A stretch of DNA of 64,000 nt from Nocardia amikacinitolerans NBRC 108937 (GTDB taxonomy: Bacteria; Actinomycetota; Actinomycetes; Mycobacteriales; Mycobacteriaceae): positions 1 to 64,000 of the forward strand of contig NZ_BDAU01000042.1 of the NCBI RefSeq assembly GCF_001612615.1. The letters run 5' to 3'. The notes beneath the pieces were generated by a model. The model searched no databases, had not been told where the DNA came from, and saw only the letters and a program-made list of their open reading frames with translations. A program made the translations under genes and the position numbers. Below, in pieces: positions 9,172 through 16,502 of this stretch (its first letter is position 1; every line of letters starts with the position of its first letter).

Positions 9172-9580
9172 GTGACGCTGAACGAGATTTCGCGGCCTGC
9201 ATCGATCGTCGGTCCGGTGCCGTACGAGCTCTGGGTCAGAATTCCCGAGGATACGAAGAGCGACGACCCCGGTTTCGTGGTCAACGGGCTGACCCTGCCG
9301 CGCGAAGGCGACGACCTTACTTTATCGGATCATCCAACGTCCGGAGATGGAGCGGCTGGGCAAGGATTACAAAGGTGACCCGGTCATGATGAGCTACGAC
9401 GGGTTCATCGTCATCATCGACCCCAGCACCGACGATCACAGCACCGTCTACCGACCGAAGGACCCACTGGGTGAGTTCATCCGCCTCACCAACCAGACCA
9501 CCGATCCCTCACTCGGACCTCCCCGGGGTACCGGCGGGACCGGGGGAACCCCACCAGGGAAACCTGGCGGTAGTCGATGA
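9172..9580 (+). pseudogene. Unknown gene split by a frameshift
   Basis: The first frame, from GTG 9172 (or ATG 9163), reads MTLNEISRPASIVGPVPYEL and continues to about 9320. A different frame then takes over with YRIIQRPEMERLGKDYKGDP and runs to the stop at 9580. Both halves look like real protein and join naturally around 9314-9322 as ...DDLTL-YRIIQ... A single-base change there would restore one protein of about 135 residues. The last 25 residues are Gly/Pro/Thr rich. A pseudogene, a sequencing indel or a programmed shift are all possible. Family unknown. It is followed closely by the next gene, as if in one operon. Confidence 0.5.
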
Positions 9581-9604
9581 CTACGACATCAGGAGAAGTC
9601 ACCT

Positions 9605-9994
9605 TTGGAATTCGATATGTCGACGCTGACACCCAGGGAACACGACTTCGTGGACGCCGCATTGGCCAGCTGGACCGGAGTATCGACCAACGCACCGATC
9701 CCAGTGCGGGCACTGGGATTTCCCAACCGTGACCGTTTCGACGACGAGACCGAAAGGCTTCGGCGTGCGGTCCGCGAGGGCGCGACGCTGACCGAGGTCG
9801 AGACCGCCAGAGTGCTTTTCCTCAGCGAACTGGCTTTCGGCAGCGACCTGTTCGGCGCGGGTGTGGAGTTCCAACTGGTCAGCCCGATGCGTGACGCAGA
9901 AGCAGTCACGATCCTGCGTTCGCTGCAACGGAAGCTCTTCACCCGCGCCGGAGCCAAAGCGCTGTTCGAGCCCGAGCTGTACACGCGCGAGTAA
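9605..9994 (+). CDS. Conserved-looking protein of unknown function
   Basis: A 129-residue, mostly helical protein (MEFDMSTLTPREHDFVDAAL...). The best start is TTG at 9605, eight bases after GGAGAAG. ATG 9617 is an alternative. No signal peptide, membrane segment or known motif is seen. It follows the frameshifted gene by 24 bases and precedes the recombinase block by about 190 bases. I do not recognise the family. It may be an accessory gene of the element. Confidence 0.6.
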   Translation: MEFDMSTLTPREHDFVDAALASWTGVSTNAPIPVRALGFPNRDRFDDETERLRRAVREGATLTEVETARVLFLSELAFGSDLFGAGVEFQLVSPMRDAEAVTILRSLQRKLFTRAGAKALFEPELYTRE

Positions 9995-10065
9995 GTCCCA
10001 GAGCGGCGGCGCGAGACCCGCGGGCGCTGGCAGTGCCGCGCCCGACTTGGCCAGGGAACCACTTG

Positions 10066-10093
10066 TTGCCTGACAACTACGGTTATCGGGCAA
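10066..10093. repeat. dif-like 11-6-11 recombination site candidate
   Basis: TTGCCTGACAA (10066-10076), the six bases CTACGG (10077-10082), and TTATCGGGCAA (10083-10093). The arms are inverted repeats with two mismatches. The 11-6-11 geometry is that of XerC/XerD crossover sites. It lies about 420 bases upstream of a XerC/D-like recombinase gene. The role is inferred. Confidence 0.5.
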
Positions 10094-10158
10094 GTTTGAT
10101 AGAAACGATGTCAGGCGAGCTGGCGATTCCCCGCGCAGGATCGAAGGGTTCGATTTCT

Positions 10159-10176
10159 GGTTATCGGGCAACTTTG
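10159..10176. repeat. Second copy of the right half-site
   Basis: GGTTATCGGGCAACTTTG repeats 10081-10098 with one mismatch, in the same orientation and 78 bases downstream. It has no matching left arm, so it is a half-site. It lies 9 bases before the start of the next gene and could be an arm-type recombinase site or an autoregulatory operator. Confidence 0.5.
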
Positions 10177-10185
10177 TAGGTTGGG

Positions 10186-10518
10186 GTGGACTTCGAGCGC
10201 GAAACCGCCAAGCAGCGCGCCGCGGCGACGGCGACCGGGCAAAGCGGATGGGGCCGAATCGGATCGGATGCAGACCATCAGCGGTACATGTATCTGCTGC
10301 CCGGCCGCTACCGAAACCGGCGCCGCTGCTACTGCGGCTGCACCGCCGGGAAGGCCTCCCACGGCGTCGCCGCCAACGGCGTCGGGCTCGTCACCGGCTG
10401 CGAGCTGTCGATGCACCGCTGGGTCAAGACTGGCGAGTTCCGGACGCAGACCAAGCTCGACGAGATCCGGCGCGAGTATCAACGGATCACCGCGCAGCGC
10501 CAGCGGGGCCGGGCATGA
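10186..10518 (+). CDS. Small cysteine-rich protein coupled to the recombinase
   Basis: A 110-residue protein starting at GTG 10186 and ending in an ATGA overlap with the recombinase at 10515, so the two are translated together. It is basic, with a cysteine cluster RRCYCGCTAGKASHG followed by a later GCE and a histidine, which could form a zinc site. A helical, arginine-rich tail follows. The position suggests a recombination directionality or DNA-binding partner, but this is inferred from context only. Confidence 0.65.
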   Translation: MDFERETAKQRAAATATGQSGWGRIGSDADHQRYMYLLPGRYRNRRRCYCGCTAGKASHGVAANGVGLVTGCELSMHRWVKTGEFRTQTKLDEIRREYQRITAQRQRGRA

Positions 10519-11894
10519 CCGTGATGGACGAGGCCTTCGCGGGCGTGCCGATGGCGGTGCACATTGCAGACTTCCTCACCGATCTGCGCAACGCGAACAC
10601 CCCGACGAACACGATCCGCGCCTACCGCGGTGACCTGACCGCTTTCGCCGAGTACGTCGACGGCGACCTCGCGGACCTCGACGTGACGCCGGTGCGGGCG
10701 TTTCTGTCCGGGATCGCCGGGCAGTCCCCGGCCACCCGCAAACGCAAACGCGCCGCGGTGTCGGCGTTCTGCCGGTGGGCGGTGCGCCACGAGCGGCTGG
10801 CCGCGAACCCGATGGACCGGGTCGACACGATCACCGTGCCCAAGCGCCTGCCGCGCCCGGCCGCGGCCACCGACGTCTCCCGCGTGCTGGATGCGATCTG
10901 TGCGCGGCGCCCGCGCAAGGACGTCGCGCTCGACGTGTTGCGGGATCGGGTGTTGTTCGAGACCGCCTACGTGTGCGGCGCTCGCGCCAGCGAGGTGTGC
11001 GAGCTCTACGTCGAGGACTTCGATCTCGCGCTCGACGACGAGCACGTGCGCATCCACGGCAAGGGCGGGTCGGTGCGCACCGTGCTGCTCGATGACCGCG
11101 GCTACGTCGCGCTGGTGCGGCTGTACCTCACGAGCACCGGCTACACCTCCGGGCCGATGTTCCGCGCCAGCATCAACGGCAAAGGCGGGCCACTCTCGTA
11201 CTCCGCCGCACACCACCGATGGACGCGCTACTGCGCGGCCGTCGGGGTCGATATCGACATCCACCAGCTCCGCCATTCCCACGCGACCGAGCTGATCAAC
11301 GTCGGCGTCTCGATCGAGGTGGTCCGCAAACGCCTCGGGCACGCCTCCACCGAAACCACCCAGATCTACGCGCTGCTGGCCGACAAGGTCGCCGACACCG
11401 AGATCCGCGCAGCACGGCGCCGACGAGATTCCAGTCACGACGATGTCGTAAAACGACTCGGCGCTGGCCGCCCCACGGTTTCGACCGCAGGACAGGACCA
11501 CCCCACCGCCGAGGTGGCGAAGGACAACGAGCTGCTGCTACCACGGACGACCCAGGCACCAGCGCCCACCCAGAACTCCGCCGAGCCCGAGCATGGGCAA
11601 CAGCCACGCAGCACAGCGGCGCGGCACCGCCGCTGGCGACAGGCGGCGTCGGTGCGTGACGCGGTCGAGATCACCCGCGACGCCGAAAGCGGGGACTACC
11701 GGATCACCGACGACGACGGCACCTACCTCGGCCGCGTCGACCGCCAGATCCGCATCACCGGCACCCGCGGCCTCTGGCAGGCGCACAACGAGCACAACCG
11801 CCGCGTGCCCGCAGGCCCCTGGAAGACCCGCGACGAAGCCGTGCTCGGACTGCTCGCCCATCACATCGACCGCCACCGACAGCGCACGCGGTGA
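10515..11894 (+). CDS. XerC/D-like tyrosine recombinase with C-terminal extension
   Basis: A 459-residue site-specific recombinase. The N-terminal SAM-like core-binding domain covers about residues 12-105. The catalytic domain has Arg157 (CGARASEV), Lys183 (HGKGG), His250 and Arg253 (HQLRH), His276 (LGHAS) and nucleophile Tyr285 (TTQIYA), so all key residues are present. After the catalytic domain, 160 extra residues include a basic linker and a small domain with DYRITDDDGTYLGRVDR. The start is the ATG at 10515, overlapping the upstream gene. It probably acts at the dif-like repeats upstream or at the tRNA site. It is tail to tail with a second integrase. Confidence 0.88.
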   Translation: MTVMDEAFAGVPMAVHIADFLTDLRNANTPTNTIRAYRGDLTAFAEYVDGDLADLDVTPVRAFLSGIAGQSPATRKRKRAAVSAFCRWAVRHERLAANPMDRVDTITVPKRLPRPAAATDVSRVLDAICARRPRKDVALDVLRDRVLFETAYVCGARASEVCELYVEDFDLALDDEHVRIHGKGGSVRTVLLDDRGYVALVRLYLTSTGYTSGPMFRASINGKGGPLSYSAAHHRWTRYCAAVGVDIDIHQLRHSHATELINVGVSIEVVRKRLGHASTETTQIYALLADKVADTEIRAARRRRDSSHDDVVKRLGAGRPTVSTAGQDHPTAEVAKDNELLLPRTTQAPAPTQNSAEPEHGQQPRSTAARHRRWRQAASVRDAVEITRDAESGDYRITDDDGTYLGRVDRQIRITGTRGLWQAHNEHNRRVPAGPWKTRDEAVLGLLAHHIDRHRQRTR

Positions 11895-12205
11895 GAATCG
11901 GCATCGCTCAGAACGAGAACCGGAACCTACGCCGGAACGAGCGCCATCGGCAACGAGTGCACAACGCTGCATGCCTCCCGCTCACTGTGCACCGGGCTGC
12001 CGAGAGCTACTACTGGGTCTGTCCAGTCAGTCTCTGGTGTAAATCCGTCTCCTTCCTTGAGTGATTCGGTTATTTGCGGGCGGCGGACAGGCGTCCGCGG
12101 CATTTCGTGCGACGGCACGGGCGGTTTGGGATTCCACGTCGGGTTGGGGTGCCGCCCGCGCGGGGTCGCCTGTGGGCATCGGTGCATCGGGCCGGTTCCC
12201 GGCGT
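11895..12205. other. Gene-free stretch between the two facing recombinases
   Basis: Both recombinase genes end into this 310-base stretch. Integrase genes usually lie next to their attachment site, so an att core may be here, but no tRNA-like segment or clear repeat was found. A weak hairpin, ACTGG-6-CCAGT, lies near 12014-12029. Confidence 0.4.
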
Positions 12206-13534
12206 TCAGCTTGCCCTGCCCAACCCCTTCTCCAGCACGGCCGATGAGTCCGGCGCCATTTCCGCCGATGCGATGTAGTGCCGCTCCGTGATCCCCTCCC
12301 GGGCGTGTCCCAGTTGTTTCGCCGCTGTCCTGGCATCCGAGCCCTCAGCGATCAGCGTGGCCACCGTCTTTCGGAACGTGTACTGCGTCACATCCTTGTA
12401 AATGGTGCCGCGTGCGGCGCGCCAGGTGCGGTTGAAGTTGTGTGGATCGCGTAGCACTCCACCACGCCCCGGGAACACAAGAGCCGTCTGATCATTCACC
12501 TCCACCACCTCGCCGCGAACCTCACGCAGCGCCCTCACCTCACACATCCGTCCGCGCCCCGGGTCGCCTTGCAACCGCTTCAACATGTCGACGGCGAACC
12601 CGGGCAGCGCGACAGTTCGGTGCCCCGCGTCCGTCTTCGTCCATTCCTGCCGGAACAGTCCCTTACCTTTCAGTCTGACCACGGTCGCATCTATGGTGAA
12701 CGTCGCCGGTTCCGCCTCGAGGTCGAACTGATCCCAGGATGCAGCCAGGGCCTCTCCCGGGCGCACCCCCGAACCGAGGATCAGATCGGCCACATCCACG
12801 ACGAACTGATCACGCTTCGGACCGTGCGTATACGCGGGAGTCCCCGGAATCTCTTCGCCTGCCAACCATTGCCGAAGTTGCTCACGCAGGCCGACCAGGC
12901 GGTCCCGTTCGATGATCTGAGGCTTGGTCTTGCGTCTACGCAGGCGTGAGGTGTCGCGCACGGGGTTCTCGGAGAGAGCGCCGTATCGTACTGCCAGACC
13001 CATGATTCCGGTGAGAATCACCTTGTGCAGGCGTGCCTTCGACTTCATCCCCGCCCCCGCGACGGATTGGATATGCTCATCGAGTCGACCAGCATCCGCC
13101 TCCCAGACGCGGAGATTGCCGAGAGCGGGTCGAAGCTTGATGGCATCCTTCTTCGCACGTTTATCCGTGCTGACCTCTATCTCGCCCTGGTAGAGATCAT
13201 AAGATTGCCGATCCACACCCTCGTCCCGTTCCACCTCGGTGAGCCACATGTCCATCAGGACTGAGAGACGAGTGTCCCGGGTGACCTTGTCGCGCGCGCG
13301 GCCCTTGTACTGCTTCTGACGGGCCGCCAACTTCTTCCGCAGCGCTGTCTTGGCCTTGCTCTCCGTCGGCCCATGGGCATCCACGAGCCTCCCCTTGCCG
13401 TCGTATCCACGGAACGTGGCCCAAGCCCGCCAAGTCCCGTCATGCTTTTGTTTGGTACCGATATCGCCGTAACTGCCGAGTTCGGTGGCTGGTCGTGGCA
13501 CAGAAGGGTCTCCATTCGTTCGGTAGTTGGTCAC
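12206..13534 (-). CDS. int: Phage-type tyrosine integrase
   Basis: A 442-residue integrase of the kind found in actinomycete phages and integrative elements. It has an Arm-DNA-binding N terminus (GTWRAWATFRGYDGKGRLV), a core-binding domain to about residue 205 and the catalytic domain. Catalytic residues are Arg258 (GSGVRPGEAL), Lys300 (EWTKTDAGHR), Arg388 (YTFRKTVATL), His410 (LGHAREG) and Tyr420 (ERHYI). The first His of the HxxR box is replaced by Tyr385. The start is GTG 13534, overlapping the excisionase stop by GTGA. It integrates or excises an element, presumably this ICE or an older one. Confidence 0.9.
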   Translation of the reverse strand: MTNYRTNGDPSVPRPATELGSYGDIGTKQKHDGTWRAWATFRGYDGKGRLVDAHGPTESKAKTALRKKLAARQKQYKGRARDKVTRDTRLSVLMDMWLTEVERDEGVDRQSYDLYQGEIEVSTDKRAKKDAIKLRPALGNLRVWEADAGRLDEHIQSVAGAGMKSKARLHKVILTGIMGLAVRYGALSENPVRDTSRLRRRKTKPQIIERDRLVGLREQLRQWLAGEEIPGTPAYTHGPKRDQFVVDVADLILGSGVRPGEALAASWDQFDLEAEPATFTIDATVVRLKGKGLFRQEWTKTDAGHRTVALPGFAVDMLKRLQGDPGRGRMCEVRALREVRGEVVEVNDQTALVFPGRGGVLRDPHNFNRTWRAARGTIYKDVTQYTFRKTVATLIAEGSDARTAAKQLGHAREGITERHYIASAEMAPDSSAVLEKGLGRAS

Positions 13535-13851
13535 GCAGCTTCGGGTTGGTCATCGGTGTGCACCATGTGCGCCTTGAGGTAGGCGTCCAGGTCATCGACT
13601 CGGTACATGCACGAACTGCCGGACGGCTTGGAGTAGCGCGGGCCGCGTCCCGCAGCGGCCCAGTTCGCAAGCGTTCGAGGGTGAATGCCCATGTAGTCGG
13701 CAGCTTCTTTGCGGGTCAGCCAGCGAAGCGATGTCGTCAGCGCTCCCGCATGGGCGTCAAGATCCACCGGTTTCTGACCGCCTGACCGGCGCGAGCCCCG
13801 GAGGCGTTGCAGCGGAATAACTTCCGCCCTGTCTGAGAGTTCCTCGTCCAT
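13531..13851 (-). CDS. xis: Excisionase-like helix-turn-helix protein
   Basis: A 106-residue protein whose second half is a MerR/excisionase-type winged helix: LTRKEAADYMGIHPRTLANWAAAGRGP followed by the wing YRVDDLDAYLKAH. The first half is polar and probably disordered. The start is the ATG at 13851 after AAAGGAG. The stop overlaps the integrase start, so the two are translated together in the usual xis-int order. It should bias the integrase toward excision by bending DNA at the att site. Confidence 0.85.
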   Translation of the reverse strand: MDEELSDRAEVIPLQRLRGSRRSGGQKPVDLDAHAGALTTSLRWLTRKEAADYMGIHPRTLANWAAAGRGPRYSKPSGSSCMYRVDDLDAYLKAHMVHTDDQPEAA

Positions 13852-14230
13852 GAATACCTCGCTCCTTTCCGGTACCACGCCGCACCGCCCAGTGCTGGGT
13901 CGCGGGGTGTCTGTGTGTGTGGGTGGTGGCTGTGATTTGGGTGGCCGGATCGCGCGGCACCCGGGGTCCATGAACGCTCCGTAGCTGCCGAGTCGTCAAA
14001 TACCTTCTCCTCCAACGTTTCTGACGCCATGCCTCGCGATGCCGGTGCCCCGGGGGCCGACCCCGTCCGTTATCGCGCCCAGCGGCCGATATAGGGCGGG
14101 ATGCGCCCCAGTCGTACGACCGGCCGCGCGTGGGGTGCGGTGGTCGGGGTCGGGGGCACCGTGACGCGGCGGGCGGCGCTCGATGGCGCGAAGAGTCGAA
14201 TCCGGTTTCAGGCCGCGCGGCTGTCGAGAA
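13852..14230. other. Leader of the xis-int operon, no gene seen
   Basis: A 380-base stretch upstream of xis. It contains an alternating GT tract near 13910-13926 (GTGTCTGTGTGTGTGGGT) and otherwise only shadow frames. It probably carries the xis-int promoter. Confidence 0.4.
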
Positions 14231-14910
14231 TCACCTCTTCTTGCTCGTCGTCGTCGATGTCTCCCCCGCTGCGTTGGGCCTGTGCGTCGTGAGATCGTCG
14301 GGTTCGGTGAGCGCGGGCAGCGGTGCCGCAGCGTCGATCTCGATGTCGGTGTCGGCTTCGTCGTTGTTGGCGGCGAGTTCGCCGGGATCGGTGGTGATGA
14401 TCGCGTTCTCGGTGGCTGAGGCCAGCGATCCGAACACCGCGCGGTCGCCCCCGATAGCGAGGAGACCGGCACCGCGCGCGGCCGAGAGCAGGAACTGCTG
14501 CTCGCCATCGGAGAGGTGGAACGCGGCGGCAACCTCGTCGATGGCTTGCGGTGCTTGACGTAGAAGGATCTGGGTTGCGGCGTTGGACACGATCGCGCGG
14601 CCCAACTCGGTGGAGCACACGTCCGCGCAGTCCTGGGTTGCCACGGTGAGCCCCGCCCAGTGCTTACGGAGACTCTTCGCTGCCCGGAACAGGAACTGCG
14701 CTCCGGCGGGCAGGCGCAGAAGCAGCCACGCCTCGTCCACGGTGATCATCCGGGGCCGCCGCTGGCCCGGGTGCGACATCCGCCGCCACGTCGCGTCCAG
14801 CACGAGCAAGGTGCCGATCGTTTTCAGCTCCTCGGCCAGTTCCCGCAGCGAGAACACGATCAGGCCACCTGCGGGGTCGGTGGTCGTCGGCCCGTCGAGC
14901 AACCAAACGG
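14231..14910 (-). pseudogene. 3' fragment of a second virB4-like gene
   Basis: About 200 residues align with the last quarter of the intact VirB4 homologue at 16503-19358, from LLDGPTTT through the Walker B segment MITVDEAWLLL, ATQDCADV and LRQAPQAIDEVAAAF. By eye the two are roughly 80-85 % identical at DNA level, too diverged for a recent tandem copy. The fragment has its own C terminus, ending TSTTTSKKR, while the intact copy ends NFSMVEVAS. The 5' end is lost. The open frame extends to 15046 but without similarity. It looks like the scar of recombination between related conjugative elements. Confidence 0.75.
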
Positions 14911-15345
14911 CAGGTGTGCTCACTGGTCGGCCCCACCCACATCCGGCCCTTACCGCCACCAGAAGTTGATCCGGTCGACTGGTCGGGTTCGGGACAGCGG
15001 GTGCGGCGCGGGCGGGTGTTGAACGAGATCCGAGCATGGTCGGCACGCATGGGGGCTCCCTGGTCGGTCAGGCGGCGCGGGCGGCCGGGGGCGGCGCAGG
15101 TAGGGGCGGCGAGGCGGTGGCGGGCGGTGTGCCCGGCCAGCGGCAGCGACAGCGTCGGGTCCTACAAGTCGGGTGTCGAGGTCAGCAGGAACACCGCCAC
15201 GACACCGGCGCGGACCCACCACCATGCTTGACCACGCCAGGCTCGTGGAAATCGAAGCCGGTCCGAAATGACTTGCCGTGAAACGTACCTGCCCGTCACA
15301 GTGATTGCATTTGTAACAGGATCGATCTAAGCGGACGGAGGGGCG
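14911..15345. other. Junction without a convincing gene
   Basis: This stretch lies between the virB4 fragment and the DUF3644 gene. GC-rich shadow frames only are visible up to about 15230, then composition drops toward the promoter of the next gene (GATTGCATTTGTAACAGGAT near 15301). It is probably the breakpoint of the cargo insertion. Confidence 0.4.
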
Positions 15346-16452
15346 ATGAAGCTCAAGCAGGAAAGCCGAGTGCTGAAGGGAAAGGCAGTTGCCTCGCTGA
15401 CCTGCGCAGTCGAAGCCTTCAACTCGCCACACGACACCGGTCGCGAGACACGGGTCCTGCTGCATCTGCAGCATGCTTTCGAGATGCTGCTGAAAGCGGC
15501 ACTCGTACAGATCGGCGAAAAGAACGTCTTCGACCAAGACACTGGTCGTTCCATCGGCTTCGAGAAATGTGTCCGGCTGGCCGAAGGAAGCACCACCATC
15601 AAGCTGGAAGAGGCCGACGCTGGCACCCTGCGAGCCATCGACGCCATGCGCGACGATGAACAGCACTGGTTCAACATCGTCCCGGAGCAGATCCTTTACC
15701 TGCACGTACGGGCGGGTGTGACACTGTTCGACGACATCCTCAAGCGCGTGTTCACCGAGGGTTTGGCCGTGTACCTGCCCGTACGAGTCCTGCCGGTGTC
15801 GGTCGACCCACCCCGCGATCTGGCACTTGTACTCGACGAGGAATACAGCCAGATCCAGGCCCTTTTGCAGCCGGGCCGCCGGGCGAGACACGAAGCGCGA
15901 GCACGCATTCGGACGTTGTTGGCGATGGAGGCGCACACAGCACCCGAGGCCGTGATCTCGAACAAGGATGTCGATCGGGTCGAAAAAGGCATCCGTGGAG
16001 GCGATTCCCGTGACGATGTATTTCCGCGGCTGAGCGATCTCGCTACCACTATCGATGGCGAAGGGTTGACTCTCACCGTCCACTTCACCAAGAAGCAGGG
16101 TGCACCGGTTCGATATGTAGCCGACGAGTCGGTCCCCGCTGCGGCAATCCGAGAAGTGGACCTTCAGAAGAAGTACCACCGGACGCCAACGGATCTGGCT
16201 GAGGCAGTCGGGCTCAAGATGAACCGCAGCACAGCCCTGCGACGACACCTCGGGCTCGATGAAGACGGGCCGTACAGCCACTACTTCGAGTTCGGCGCCT
16301 TTCGTCAGCGGCGCTACTCCGACAATGCGTATACCGCGATGCGGGATGCGGTCGCGAGCGTCGACATGGAAGCCGTCTGGCGGGCACACAATCCGTCGGC
16401 AAGTTCCAAAACCCAAGTACCCTGCACTGTTCCAGGCTGCCGCGCGACGTAG
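15346..16452 (+). CDS. DUF3644 protein with HEPN-like RNase motif
   Basis: A 368-residue member of the DUF3644 family as remembered: the HLQHAFEMLLKAAL helix near residue 40, FDQDTGRSIGFEKCVRLAE, and AMRDDEQHW. The last gives Arg102-x4-His107, the R-x4-6-H signature of HEPN ribonucleases. A basic region and a C-terminal helix-rich part with HFTKKQGAPVRY follow. The start is the ATG at 15346 after GGAGGGG. It is a lone cargo gene, inserted between a broken and an intact virB4 and opposite to the transfer operon. HEPN proteins often act as RNA-cutting toxins or defence effectors. No antitoxin gene is adjacent. The family call is fairly sure, the activity inferred. Confidence 0.8.
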   Translation: MKLKQESRVLKGKAVASLTCAVEAFNSPHDTGRETRVLLHLQHAFEMLLKAALVQIGEKNVFDQDTGRSIGFEKCVRLAEGSTTIKLEEADAGTLRAIDAMRDDEQHWFNIVPEQILYLHVRAGVTLFDDILKRVFTEGLAVYLPVRVLPVSVDPPRDLALVLDEEYSQIQALLQPGRRARHEARARIRTLLAMEAHTAPEAVISNKDVDRVEKGIRGGDSRDDVFPRLSDLATTIDGEGLTLTVHFTKKQGAPVRYVADESVPAAAIREVDLQKKYHRTPTDLAEAVGLKMNRSTALRRHLGLDEDGPYSHYFEFGAFRQRRYSDNAYTAMRDAVASVDMEAVWRAHNPSASSKTQVPCTVPGCRAT

Positions 16453-16502
16453 CTGACACTGCTTGACTCCGCGCATCGTTCGTGAACTTCGAGCTTCGCG
16501 GC

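Noticed and set aside
13737..14030. A small minus-strand gene upstream of xis
   Set aside because: It runs through the xis ribosome site and is low-complexity His/Pro/Thr sequence.
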